Shown piece by piece: positions 49,755 to 58,650 of a DNA stretch of 64,000 nucleotides. Below the pieces are notes generated by a model. It worked only from the letters and a program-made list of their open reading frames with translations. It did not search any database and was not told where the DNA came from. The stretch is from Cobetia amphilecti (GTDB taxonomy: Bacteria > Pseudomonadota > Gammaproteobacteria > Pseudomonadales > Halomonadaceae): NCBI RefSeq assembly GCF_030010415.1, contig NZ_JASCSA010000001.1. The stretch is one strand, 5' to 3'. Numbering within the stretch: the stretch's first letter is position 1; every line of letters begins with the position of its first letter. Position numbers and translations under genes: made by a program.

Positions 49755-50621
49755 CTAGCCACGCTCGGACAGATCTCTGCGCGACTCACGCTTCACATGC
49801 CCCTCCCGGGAATGCACCCGCGTGGCCTGGCCGATGGAGACACCGGGGATGGCGACTCGCGGTCGCTTGGCATTCAAGGGTTGCACGTACCCGACATTGC
49901 GCCGCGCCCGTATCAACATCAGGCTGCCCAGCGGCAGGTTGTAGCGGCGCCCCATGCGTTCAAGCCAACCGTGTCGCAGGCGTAACCCCGGCAGATGGAA
50001 GCCGGCATAGTCGATGCGCTCGATCTCGAAATCCACGAAGGCCAGCCAATCGCGCAGGGCCGCCGGCGTCCGCCAGCTTCCCTCCCAGGGAGTGATGTGG
50101 CGACGCCGCGGGTCCAGACGCAGCAGCCCCTCGCCTGATAACGGCTGCCAGGCGACGATGACCAGACAGCCACTGGAGCGCAGCACGCGGGCCGCCTCAC
50201 GCAGCAGTCGGTGCGGCTCCGGCGCGACCTCCAGCAGATGGTGGAGCATCACCAGATCCATGCTCTCGTCCGGCAAAGCCAGCTGCGTCAGCGGGCAGAT
50301 CAAGGTGGAAGGCGACTCGGCAAGCGCCGCCTCGGGACTCCATTGGATGGCATGGCGGATGGCGGAGAGCGACAGGAGGTCATTGCCGCCCGGGCCCAGG
50401 TTCAGGCTGTGAAAACCGAAGCAGCGCTCGAACAGCGGCAACAGCATCTCGCGCTCCGCCGTCAGGATGTCCTGCCCATCCGGGCCCTCTAAAAAGGCAC
50501 GCATGGCGCGCACATGGGCACTCAATTGGCGCGCATGCTGGCGCTGGCGCTCCTCGGCGGTCAGGGACGCGCTGGCCTTGTCCGCACCGGAGTCATTCAC
50601 ACCAAAGGGGCCTTTCCACAT
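49755..50621 (-). CDS. yafS: YafS-like SAM-dependent methyltransferase
   Basis: A 288-residue class I methyltransferase. The SAM fold covers about 85-200: FHSLNLGPGGNDLL takes the place of the glycine loop, followed by LPDESMDLVMLHHLLEVAPE, then RLLREAARVLRSSGCLVIVA and a WQPLSGEG strand turn. The C-terminal third is basic, ending in an Arg-rich tail (GHVKRESRRDLSERG). Its position between rnhA and gloB matches E. coli yafS exactly; the methyl acceptor is unknown. The start has GGGAG upstream; a longer frame to 50717 is less likely. The first ~40 residues are charged and probably flexible. Confidence 0.85.
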   Translation of the reverse strand: MWKGPFGVNDSGADKASASLTAEERQRQHARQLSAHVRAMRAFLEGPDGQDILTAEREMLLPLFERCFGFHSLNLGPGGNDLLSLSAIRHAIQWSPEAALAESPSTLICPLTQLALPDESMDLVMLHHLLEVAPEPHRLLREAARVLRSSGCLVIVAWQPLSGEGLLRLDPRRRHITPWEGSWRTPAALRDWLAFVDFEIERIDYAGFHLPGLRLRHGWLERMGRRYNLPLGSLMLIRARRNVGYVQPLNAKRPRVAIPGVSIGQATRVHSREGHVKRESRRDLSERG

Positions 50622-51369
50622 CTTGCATCTCCCGGGCTTCAGGCGGGGAGACACTCCCCACGGCATAGACAGGCTTTGACACTTGTCTACATTCTCACAC
50701 CATAAGAGGTTTGACACTTACCTGCTGGCTCGTCAGGCTTGTTATCCTGAAAATTCAGATTCCCGCCACGAATCAATCCACTGGGCATCATCGTGCTGGC
50801 TATTGGCCTTGCGATTGATGGCGCTCATGGACTTTGGCACCGGCGGCCAGTCGTGACTTTTCCAGCGGGACTCTTCTTGCTGGGCTCTGCGTCAGCCACC
50901 CGGCGCCTGATCGCAAACGGCGAGCCTGACCGGGAACGAAATGCCGACAAGCGAGTCTTGAACAGGACTGCGGGCACCGAGCGTCTCGACACGCCCGGCC
51001 CGACACTCAGGATAGAGTGAAGCAAGGTGTTGCCCAACATCCTGCGAATGACCCATAAATATGCGTTGTCGATCATAGAGCATACGGATTGCCCCTCCCG
51101 CCCGGATACGCGGCCAGGGGAGCGGCCAGGAGCACGATCGTCCTGAGCCGTCTCTGAGCATGACTTTATGCTGCTTTCGACAACTAACTCTCAGTAAGGA
51201 GTCGATGGAACCGCCTGCCCATCAGTATTGCAGGCGACGATGACATGCCATGTTCATCTGCTTCAGCCTGGCCGATTCCTCGGCGAGGACGTATGAAGCC
51301 CCTTTTCGCGTCACTGGCCTGTCATTGCTTCGATCGACGACTGCAAGACATCAAGAGCACCTGACCACC
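50622..51369. other. About 750 bp between divergent yafS and gloB
   Basis: No supported gene. A 10-bp direct repeat, TTTGACACTT, occurs at 50675-50684 and 50710-50719, close to the yafS start. Several short open frames here have no recognisable features and are not called. Confidence 0.55.
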
Positions 51370-52158
51370 ATGATGAGCGTAACGCCCATAGCGGCCTTTC
51401 AGGACAACTACATCTGGTTGATACAGAGCGACGACAACCCCCGCGTGGCGGTCGTCGACCCCGGTGATGCACGCCCGGTGATGGAGGCCCTGGAGTCCAG
51501 AGGCCTGACCCTCGACACCATCCTCATCACCCATCACCACCAGGATCACACCGGCGGCCTGCCGGAGCTGATCGAACGCTATCAGCCTCGCGTGGTTGGC
51601 CCGCACAATCCGGCCATCCACGGTATCGACGAGCGTGTCGGCGATGGCGACAGCTTCCGCCTGCAGGGCCGCCTATTCGAGGTGATGGAAGTGCCGGGCC
51701 ATACGCTGGATCACATCGCCTTTGTCAGCTCCGGCATGCCGGGACTGCTGTTCTGCGGCGACACCCTGTTCAGTGGCGGTTGCGGTCGCCTGTTTGAGGG
51801 CACGCCAGAACAGATGCATCACTCCTTGTCGCGCCTCGCCGCCCTGCCGGAAGAGACGCTCGTCTTCCCTGCACACGAGTACACGCTGGCCAACCTGGCC
51901 TTCGCCAGTGCCGCCGAGCCGAACAACCCGGCGCGAGACACCCTCAACGCAGAATGTGAACAGCTGCGTTCACTGGGCCGCCCCACGCTGCCCACCCTCA
52001 TCGGCCGAGAAAAGCAGATCAATCCGTTCCTGCGCAGTGATGAGGTGGCGCTGCAACGCCACCTCGAGCAGGAAGGACGCCTCTCGGCACCCTCGGGTCA
52101 GGAAGATTCCCCACTGGCGGCCTTCACGGCACTGCGTCAGTGGAAGGACAACTTCTAG
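51370..52158 (+). CDS. gloB: Hydroxyacylglutathione hydrolase (glyoxalase II)
   Basis: Hydrolyses S-lactoylglutathione to lactate and glutathione, the second step in methylglyoxal removal. The 262-residue metallo-beta-lactamase-fold enzyme has the double-metal motif THHHQDHTGG, PGHTLDHIAF, FCGDTLFSGGCGRLFEGTPE and VFPAHEYTLANLAFA, and the C-terminal substrate helices with REKQINPFLR. The start was chosen at MMSVTPIAAFQDNYIW, the usual N-terminus; the frame extends 40 codons further up without similarity. It is followed by mltD as in E. coli-type neighbourhoods. Confidence 0.95.
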   Translation: MMSVTPIAAFQDNYIWLIQSDDNPRVAVVDPGDARPVMEALESRGLTLDTILITHHHQDHTGGLPELIERYQPRVVGPHNPAIHGIDERVGDGDSFRLQGRLFEVMEVPGHTLDHIAFVSSGMPGLLFCGDTLFSGGCGRLFEGTPEQMHHSLSRLAALPEETLVFPAHEYTLANLAFASAAEPNNPARDTLNAECEQLRSLGRPTLPTLIGREKQINPFLRSDEVALQRHLEQEGRLSAPSGQEDSPLAAFTALRQWKDNF

Positions 52159-52366
52159 CCCTGCTGCCCGCGTGCCATTGCCCCCGTTCTGACGCCACCC
52201 AGGTGAGCGGTTGGAGCGCGGCGTGAATGGCATTTCGCGTGACAGCGGGTCGAGAACATTCCTGATCTCGATCAGCCCCCGCAGTCACTGATTCGTGCCG
52301 GCATGACCGGCCAGCCGAGCCGCTGCTGTCCCATCCAGCCGCGGCTCGCCAGAGAGTATTTCGTCA

Positions 52367-53773
52367 ATGCATCAGCAAGACCTCCGTACCGACGGCCAGA
52401 TGGCCGCCGACACGCCGTGTCGTGTCACTCCGACCCAGGCCCCCTTCCGTCCGGCTCGACTGCGTCACCTGATTCGCCTCGCCTCTCTGGGTGCCACCCT
52501 GTGCCTGATGCCGCTGACCGCCAGCGCCAATTCAGCGATGGTGTCCGGGGTCTCGCCCACCAGTGAATATCAGCGCGCCCCGCTGAACTTCATGGAGGCC
52601 GTCGACGCCATTCCCGCGCACTACGACGACGTCTGGGAGCGACTGCGCGCCGGCTATCAGCTGCAGCAGGACACCGGTCGCCCACGCGTGCGCAAATGGA
52701 TCAGCTGGTATCAGGAGCACCCCCACCACGTGGAGCGTATCGCGGAACAGGCCCGCCCCTGGATTCGCTACGTGACACTGCGCACCGAAGCACGCGGCCT
52801 GCCGGCAGAGCTGGCACTGCTGCCCTTCATCGAGAGCGCCTACGATCCGGATGCCGCGCATCCGGGCGGTGCGACCGGCATGTGGCAGTTCATGCCGCGC
52901 ACCGGTGACGCCATGGGGCTGACACGCAACCGCTGGTATGACGGTCGCAAGGACGTGTTGCTGTCCACGGATGCCGCGCTGGATTACCTGGAGACCCAGG
53001 GCGAGCGCTGGTATGACGGCGACTGGGAGCTGGCGCTGGCCGCCTACAATGCCGGTGCCGGCACCGTGAATCGTGCACGCCGCCGCGCCGGTGGCGATGA
53101 GGATTACTGGAACATCAAGCTGCCCAACGAGACCATGGAATACGTGCCGAAGCTTCTGGCACTGGCCGCGGTGATTCGCGACCCTGAGGAATATGGGCTC
53201 TCGTTGCCGAAGATTGACGACAGGCCGGAAATCGCGGCCGTCGAGACGGGCGGACAACTGGACCTGTCCACCGCCGCCAAGCTGGCCGGCATCAGCGAAG
53301 ACGAGCTGCGCGCCCTGAACCCGGCCTACAAGCGCTGGGCCACCACGCCGGGTGACAGCTCGCTGGTGATTCCCGCCACCGCCCGCGATACCTTCCTCAG
53401 CCAGCTGGCCACGCTGCCTGAAAAAGCGCGCCAGAGCTGGGCCAGCTATCGCGTCAAGCGCGGCGACACCCTGTCCGTCATCGCGCGCCGCAGTGGCCTG
53501 ACGCTGTCCGAGCTGAAGCAGAAGAACCGCCTCTCGGGCAACACCATCCGCATCGGCCAGGCACTGATGGTGCCGGACCGCGGCGCCTCGGTGGCCACCC
53601 AGCTGGCCTCGGCCAACGGCGAGAAGAAGGTGCTCGTGAAGAGTGGCGATTCCCTGTCCTTGATCGCCGCCCGTCACAATGTCAGCACTCGCCAGCTCGC
53701 GCGCTGGAACAAGCTGTCATCTGCGGACTACCTGCGCCCCGGCCAGATGCTGACCCTTTACAGCGCCAACTGA
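52367..53773 (+). CDS. mltD: Membrane-bound lytic murein transglycosylase D
   Basis: Cleaves peptidoglycan glycan strands to anhydromuropeptides. The 468-residue protein has a long N-terminal signal region (hydrophobic core about 36-52, ending LTASANS). An SLT domain follows (about 130-260) with catalytic E156 in LLPFIESAYDP, then HPGGATGMWQFMPRTG and AAYNAGAGTVNRA. Two LysM cell-wall-binding repeats lie at about 361-403 (YRVKRGDTLSVIARRSGL) and 422-465 (VLVKSGDSLSLIAARHNV). No lipobox cysteine is seen at the cleavage site, so unlike E. coli MltD it may be soluble or signal-anchored. It follows gloB by about 210 bp. Confidence 0.93.
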   Translation: MHQQDLRTDGQMAADTPCRVTPTQAPFRPARLRHLIRLASLGATLCLMPLTASANSAMVSGVSPTSEYQRAPLNFMEAVDAIPAHYDDVWERLRAGYQLQQDTGRPRVRKWISWYQEHPHHVERIAEQARPWIRYVTLRTEARGLPAELALLPFIESAYDPDAAHPGGATGMWQFMPRTGDAMGLTRNRWYDGRKDVLLSTDAALDYLETQGERWYDGDWELALAAYNAGAGTVNRARRRAGGDEDYWNIKLPNETMEYVPKLLALAAVIRDPEEYGLSLPKIDDRPEIAAVETGGQLDLSTAAKLAGISEDELRALNPAYKRWATTPGDSSLVIPATARDTFLSQLATLPEKARQSWASYRVKRGDTLSVIARRSGLTLSELKQKNRLSGNTIRIGQALMVPDRGASVATQLASANGEKKVLVKSGDSLSLIAARHNVSTRQLARWNKLSSADYLRPGQMLTLYSAN

Positions 53774-54174
53774 GTCAGTCGATTCACGCGTCGTTGCACG
53801 ACGCTTGATAGGCGATTCCTCAACGCCCCTGCCATCTGCGATGGTGGGGGCGTTTGCGATTCAAACGCCGCAGCATGGCCGCTGACAGGGAACTTCGTTA
53901 CTCTTGGCGGGGTCGATGCAAGGAGACCGGCCGCAGCCCGGCGCGTGGCGTGCACCTGCTGCACCGCTTCCGCAGTTCTCCTGCGGTTCTTCTTCAGCTC
54001 ACGGCAGCTCACGATAGTGTGTCGACAGCGGTGTCGTCACACTTGTCGACAACCGCTGAGGAGACCCAAGCAAGCAGAGTTGATGGCGAGTCAGGCGCAA
54101 ACCAGCCGCTGCCCAGATGCCGGTCATTTCATCACGGCCGCGAGGCCCGGGTCATTCAGTCAAGGAAGTCTTCG
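53774..54174. other. 400-bp gap before the yej operon
   Basis: No supported gene. It contains the mltD terminator and two identical 8-bp palindromes TGTCGACA at 54020-54027 and 54044-54051, 24 bp apart. These are flanked by AGCGGT and ACCGCT, which can pair to form a hairpin, and may be an operator for yejABEF. Confidence 0.5.
53822..53856 (+). terminator. Terminator after mltD
   Basis: A 15-bp stem with two imperfect pairs (AACGCCCCTGCCATC against GATGGTGGGGGCGTT), loop TGC, and a T-rich right edge. Confidence 0.75.
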
Positions 54175-56205
54175 ATGCAGCGTGTTTCTTCACTCACCCA
54201 ACGTCGCTGGGCCGCGCTACGTGCGCTATGCCTGGGGGCGCTGATGGTGAGCGGCTCGTTCACTGCCACGGCCAACGCGGCTGAGCCCAATGCAGCTGGG
54301 TCCAATGCGAATAGCGAGCAATCTGCCGATTCACGCCCCAGCGCCGACATGGCGTCGGGCACGCAGGCAACCAGCGCTCAGGCAACCAGCGCTCAGGCAA
54401 CCAGCGCGCAGGCAACCAGTATCCCCACCTCGAACGTGCAGACGCCGCTGGACGTCCCGACCGTGCATGGCCTGGCCATCTACGGCGAGCCCGCCCACAA
54501 GCCCGGCTTCACGCACTTTCCTTACGTCAATCCAGAGGCGCCGGTCGGCGGTCGCATGACGCGCGCCGCCATCGGCAGCTTCGACTCCACCAATCCCTTC
54601 ATCCTCAAGGGCAATTCGGTGGCGGGACTCAACTACTTCGGGGGACTGATCTACGACACCCTGATGATCCCCTCCGCCGATGAACCCTTCACCGAATACG
54701 GATTGCTGGCCAGCGGCGTCCGCCTGGCCGAGGACCGCAGCGCCATCGAATTCGATATCGATCATCGGGCGCGCTTTCACGATGGCGTGGCGGTGACTGC
54801 CGAAGATGTCGTCTTCACCTATCGCCTGCTCAAGGATGAAGGCCTGCCGTTCTTCAAGAGCTATTACCACGATGTCACCGGCGTCAGCGTGATCGATGCC
54901 GACACCGTGCGCTTCGAGATGGCGCCAGACGCGGCGCGCGAATTGCCGCTGATCATCGGCCAGCTGCCGGTGTTGCCGGAGCACTACTGGAAGAGCCGCG
55001 ACTTCACACGCGCCACCCTGGAACTCCCGCTGGGTTCCGGCCCCTATCGCATGGCGTCTCTGGATGCCGGCCGCCAGGTTCGCTATGAGCGTGTCGACGA
55101 CTACTGGGGCAAGGACCTGCCGGTCAACAAGGGCCGCCACAACATCCAAACGCTGGTCTACGACTACTACCGGGACCAGACCGTGTCGCTGGAAGCCTTC
55201 AAGGCCGGCAGCATCGATCTGCATGTCGAAAGCAGCGCCAAGAACTGGGCGACCGCCTACGACACTCCCGCGCTGCACGAGGGCCGCCTGAAGAAGCTGG
55301 AAGTCCCGGACAGCAACCCGGCGGGCATGCAGGGCTTCGTGCTCAACGAGCGCCGCGAGCGCTTCCAGGACCCGAGAGTCCGTGAGGCACTGGCGCTGGT
55401 CTTCGACTTCGACTGGATCAACCGCAACCTCTTCTACGGCGCCTATCAGCAGACCCACAGCTATTTCGAGAACTCGGACATGGCCGCGGATGGCATGCCC
55501 ACCGGCAAGGAACTCGCGCTGCTTGAGCCCTTCAAGGATGAGCTGCCCAGCGCGGTCTTCGACAAGCCTCTGCCGATCGATGAGCCACAGGAATTGCGCC
55601 CTCGCCTGCGCAAGGCGTTGGGACTGCTGCGCGAAGCGGGTTATGAAGTGGTCAAGGGCCAGCTGGTCAGCCGCAGCAGCGGCAAGCCGCTGACGCTCGA
55701 GGTGCTCAACTACGACACCCAGTTCGAGCGCATCATCCAGCCGTGGATTCGCAATCTGGCGCGCATCGGCATCAAGGCGCGGATTCGCACCGTCGACGTC
55801 AATCAGTACATCAACCGCCGTCGCAGCTTCGACTTCGACGTGGTGGTCGGCAGTTATCCGCAGTCCAACAGCCCCGGCAGCGAGCAGCGTGAATACTGGA
55901 CCAGCGACTATGCCGACGTGGCCGGCTCACGCAACCTGATCGGGCTGAAGAGTCCGGTGGTGGACGCGCTCACCGATGCCCTGATTCAGGCACAGACCCG
56001 CGAAGACCTGCTCAGCGCGACACGGGCTCTCGACCGTGTACTGCGCTGGGGCTTTCATGTCGTGCCCCAGTGGCACCTGGCGGCGACGCGCATCGCGCTC
56101 TGGAACAAGTTCGGCTATCCGCAGCCCTTCCCGGAATACCAGCTGAGCCTGGACAGCTGGTGGATCGAGCCCGACAAGGATGCCTCGCTGGAGCCGGGTG
56201 AATAA
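54175..56205 (+). CDS. yejA: YejA-type peptide ABC transporter solute-binding protein
   Basis: Periplasmic receptor of the YejABEF oligopeptide importer, which in E. coli also takes up microcin C. The 676-residue protein has a Sec signal (cleavage near TANA|AEP) and a ~55-residue low-complexity spacer with four QATSA repeats. The SBP_bac_5 domain follows, with HGLAIYGEPAHKPGFTHFPY, GSFDSTNPFILKG, EFDIDHRARFHDGVAVTAED and VVVGSYPQSNSPGSEQREYW. AAGGAAG six bases before the ATG sets the start. The spacer is not in E. coli YejA and its length is repeat-encoded. The stop codon lies inside a 13-bp tandem repeat. Confidence 0.94.
   Translation: MQRVSSLTQRRWAALRALCLGALMVSGSFTATANAAEPNAAGSNANSEQSADSRPSADMASGTQATSAQATSAQATSAQATSIPTSNVQTPLDVPTVHGLAIYGEPAHKPGFTHFPYVNPEAPVGGRMTRAAIGSFDSTNPFILKGNSVAGLNYFGGLIYDTLMIPSADEPFTEYGLLASGVRLAEDRSAIEFDIDHRARFHDGVAVTAEDVVFTYRLLKDEGLPFFKSYYHDVTGVSVIDADTVRFEMAPDAARELPLIIGQLPVLPEHYWKSRDFTRATLELPLGSGPYRMASLDAGRQVRYERVDDYWGKDLPVNKGRHNIQTLVYDYYRDQTVSLEAFKAGSIDLHVESSAKNWATAYDTPALHEGRLKKLEVPDSNPAGMQGFVLNERRERFQDPRVREALALVFDFDWINRNLFYGAYQQTHSYFENSDMAADGMPTGKELALLEPFKDELPSAVFDKPLPIDEPQELRPRLRKALGLLREAGYEVVKGQLVSRSSGKPLTLEVLNYDTQFERIIQPWIRNLARIGIKARIRTVDVNQYINRRRSFDFDVVVGSYPQSNSPGSEQREYWTSDYADVAGSRNLIGLKSPVVDALTDALIQAQTREDLLSATRALDRVLRWGFHVVPQWHLAATRIALWNKFGYPQPFPEYQLSLDSWWIEPDKDASLEPGE
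54364..54420. repeat. 15-bp in-frame tandem repeat in yejA
   Basis: CAGGCAACCAGCGCT is repeated about 3.8 times with one or two base changes, encoding QATSA units. Being 15 bp long, a change in copy number keeps the frame. Confidence 0.9.
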
Positions 56206-56231
56206 GCCAGGTGAATAAGCCGGGTGAATAC
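56193..56231. repeat. 13-bp tandem repeat across the yejA stop codon
   Basis: GCCGGGTGAATAA, GCCAGGTGAATAA and GCCGGGTGAATAC in a row. The first copy contains the in-frame TAA, so the repeats extend into the non-coding gap. Confidence 0.9.
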
Positions 56232-56390
56232 GTCTGGTCAACAAGCCTGAAGAATACGCTCGGCGCATATGCCAGGCATAGACGCCTGGCGGGATTGACG
56301 CCTTGCTGATGCGTCCACGACACCAATAACCGATGCCCCTTGCACCGCGCATCAGATGCCGGCGATGAGGGGCACGCAGGGAGATTGCCA

Positions 56391-57479
56391 TTGGGTGCCT
56401 ATATTCTGCGCCGGATTCTGTTGATGATTCCGACGCTGCTCGGAATCCTGTTGCTGAATTTTCTGATCGTTCAGGCCGCCCCCGGTGGCCCGATCGAACA
56501 ACTGATGTCACGTCTGGACGGCATGAGTGCCGGTGCCAGCACCCGCCTCAACAGTGGCGGCGGTGATGGTGTCACCAGCGGTGGCGGTGGCTCCTCGACC
56601 TATCGCGGCGCGTCAGGGGTCGACCCGGCCTTGATCGAGGAGCTGGAGCAGCAGTTCGGCTTCGACAAGCCGGTCTGGGAGCGCTTCACCGACATGGTCG
56701 TCGATTACGCGCAGTTCGATTTCGGCGACAGCTTCTTCCGTGATCGGCCGGTGATCGACCTGATGCTGGAGCGCCTGCCGGTCTCCATCTCGCTGGGGCT
56801 ATGGACCACGCTGCTGGTCTATCTGGTCTCGATCCCGCTGGGTATCCGCAAGGCACTGGTGCATGGCTCGCGCTTCGACATCTGGACCTCCGGCGTCGTC
56901 ATCGTCGGCTACGCCATTCCGGGCTTCCTGTTCGCGATCCTGTTGATCGTGGTATTCGCCGGCGGCAGCTATCTGGACTGGTTCCCGCTCAGGGGGCTGA
57001 CCTCGCCGGACTTCGAGCAGCTGTCCACCGCCGGCAAGATTCTGGATTACTTCCATCACATCGCCCTGCCCGTGCTGGCCTCCGCCATCGGCAGCTTCGC
57101 AACCCTGACGATGCTGACCAAGAACAGTTTCCTGGACGAGATCCACAAGCAATACGTCCTGACGGCGCGCGCCAAGGGCGCCAGCGAGAACCGCATCCTC
57201 TACGGGCATGTCTTCCGCAACGCCATGCTGATCATCATCGCCGGGCTGCCCGCGGCGCTGGTCGGCATCTTCTTCACCGGCTCGCTGCTGATCGAGGTGA
57301 TCTTCTCCCTCGACGGGCTGGGGTTGCTCGGCTTCGAGGCCGTCCTGCAGCGCGACTACCCGCTGATCTTCGGCACCCTGTATCTCTATACCCTGATCGG
57401 TCTGATCCTGAAGCTGGTCTCTGATCTGATGTATGTGTGGATCGACCCGCGCATCGACTTCGCGACACGGGAGGCCTGA
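56391..57479 (+). CDS. yejB: YejB peptide ABC transporter permease
   Basis: Inner-membrane permease of the Yej importer. With the TTG start (AGGGAG about seven bases upstream) it reads MGAYILRRILLMIPTLLGIL, which lines up with E. coli YejB, and gives 362 residues against 364. An in-frame ATG at 56340 would add 17 unlike residues. The BPD permease core has PVWERFTDMVVDYAQFDFGD, six spans, and the EAA loop ARAKGASENRILYGHVFRNA that docks on the ATPase. A Gly/Ser-rich stretch (about 53-75, with GGGDGVTSGGGGSSTYRG) is the periplasmic insert typical of YejB but longer. It is followed one base later by yejE. Confidence 0.93.
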   Translation: MGAYILRRILLMIPTLLGILLLNFLIVQAAPGGPIEQLMSRLDGMSAGASTRLNSGGGDGVTSGGGGSSTYRGASGVDPALIEELEQQFGFDKPVWERFTDMVVDYAQFDFGDSFFRDRPVIDLMLERLPVSISLGLWTTLLVYLVSIPLGIRKALVHGSRFDIWTSGVVIVGYAIPGFLFAILLIVVFAGGSYLDWFPLRGLTSPDFEQLSTAGKILDYFHHIALPVLASAIGSFATLTMLTKNSFLDEIHKQYVLTARAKGASENRILYGHVFRNAMLIIIAGLPAALVGIFFTGSLLIEVIFSLDGLGLLGFEAVLQRDYPLIFGTLYLYTLIGLILKLVSDLMYVWIDPRIDFATREA

Positions 57480-57480
57480 C

Positions 57481-58650
57481 ATGCGTCACGAGACAACGCT
57501 TCACGAAACGTCGGTTCATGAAACGTCGGTTCATGAAACAAAGCGTCACGAGACACCCGCTCATGACGTGAGCGACGAAAGCCAGCAACCGAAGCAACGC
57601 CCGCGCACCTCACGCCTGTCGCCCATCACCCGACGGCGCATGGCGGCCTTTCGTGACAACCGTCGCGCCTGGTGGTCGCTGCTGATCTTCGGCGTGCTGT
57701 TCGTGCTCTCGCTGGGGGCCGAGCTGATCGCCAATGACCGCCCCCTGCTGGTCGAGTATCAGGGCGAGACCTATCTGCCGATGCTGCACGAGTATCCGGA
57801 GACCACCTTCGGCGGCTTCCTGCCCACCGCCACCGACTATCGCGACCCCTATGTGATCGAGGCCATCGAGGCGCAGGGATTCATGCTCAACACCTTGATT
57901 CCCTACTCCTACGACACCTTGGATCTGAATCTGGGCTCTCCGGCGCCGTCGGCCCCCAATGGCCGTCATTGGCTGGGCACCGATGACCAGGGCCGTGACG
58001 TGCTGGCGCGCGTCATCTATGGCTTCCGGCTGTCGGTGATCTTCGCGCTGGTACTGACGGCGGGCTCGCTGGTGCTGGGGGTGGTGATCGGTGGCATGCA
58101 GGGCTACTTCGGCGGCAAGGTCGACCTGATCGGCCAGCGTCTGATCGAAGTGTGGTCCGGTCTGCCGGTGCTGTTCCTGTTGATCATTCTCGCCAGCATC
58201 GTCGAGCCGAACCTGTGGTGGCTGACCGGCATCATGTTGCTGTTCTCGTGGCTGGGCATCGTCGATATCGTGCGCGCCGAATTCCTGCGCGCTCGCAATC
58301 TGGAATACGTGCGTGCCGCCCGGGCCATGGGTCTGCCCTCGCGGCTGATCATGTGGCGTCATGTGCTGCCCAACGCGATGGTCGCCACCCTGACCTTCAT
58401 CCCCTTCCTGTTCACCGGCGCCATCACCACCCTGACCGCGCTGGATTTTCTTGGCTTCGGCCTGCCAGCAGGCTCACCCTCGCTGGGCGAGCTGGTCGCC
58501 CAGGGCAAGAACAACCTGCAGGCACCGTGGCTGGGCATGACCGCCTTCCTTAGCCTCGGCATCATGCTGACGCTGTTGGTCTTCATCGGCGAAGGGCTGC
58601 GCGATGCCTTCGACCCACGTCATATCAGTGACCGGGAGCAGAACGCATGA
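57481..58650 (+). CDS. yejE: YejE peptide ABC transporter permease with repetitive N-terminus
   Basis: The second permease of the Yej importer. From residue ~44 (SRLSPITRRRMAAFRDNRRA) it follows E. coli YejE closely: SLGAELIANDRPLLVEYQGE, FGGFLPTATDYRDPYV, GTDDQGRDVLARVIYGFRLS and the EAA loop ARAMGLPSRLIMWRHVLPNA. The first ~43 residues are an addition made of His-Glu-Thr units (RHETTLHETSVHETSVHET), hydrophilic and cytoplasmic. The DNA there is a 15-bp repeat. No internal ATG sits at the conserved start, so the extension is probably translated. The 389-residue gene overlaps yejF by four bases. Confidence 0.92.
   Translation: MRHETTLHETSVHETSVHETKRHETPAHDVSDESQQPKQRPRTSRLSPITRRRMAAFRDNRRAWWSLLIFGVLFVLSLGAELIANDRPLLVEYQGETYLPMLHEYPETTFGGFLPTATDYRDPYVIEAIEAQGFMLNTLIPYSYDTLDLNLGSPAPSAPNGRHWLGTDDQGRDVLARVIYGFRLSVIFALVLTAGSLVLGVVIGGMQGYFGGKVDLIGQRLIEVWSGLPVLFLLIILASIVEPNLWWLTGIMLLFSWLGIVDIVRAEFLRARNLEYVRAARAMGLPSRLIMWRHVLPNAMVATLTFIPFLFTGAITTLTALDFLGFGLPAGSPSLGELVAQGKNNLQAPWLGMTAFLSLGIMLTLLVFIGEGLRDAFDPRHISDREQNA
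57484..57563. repeat. In-frame repeat encoding His-Glu-Thr units in yejE
   Basis: Near-identical 15-bp units such as GTTCATGAAACGTCG (two clean copies, others diverged) encode HETSV-type pentapeptides at the very start of yejE. Confidence 0.85.
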
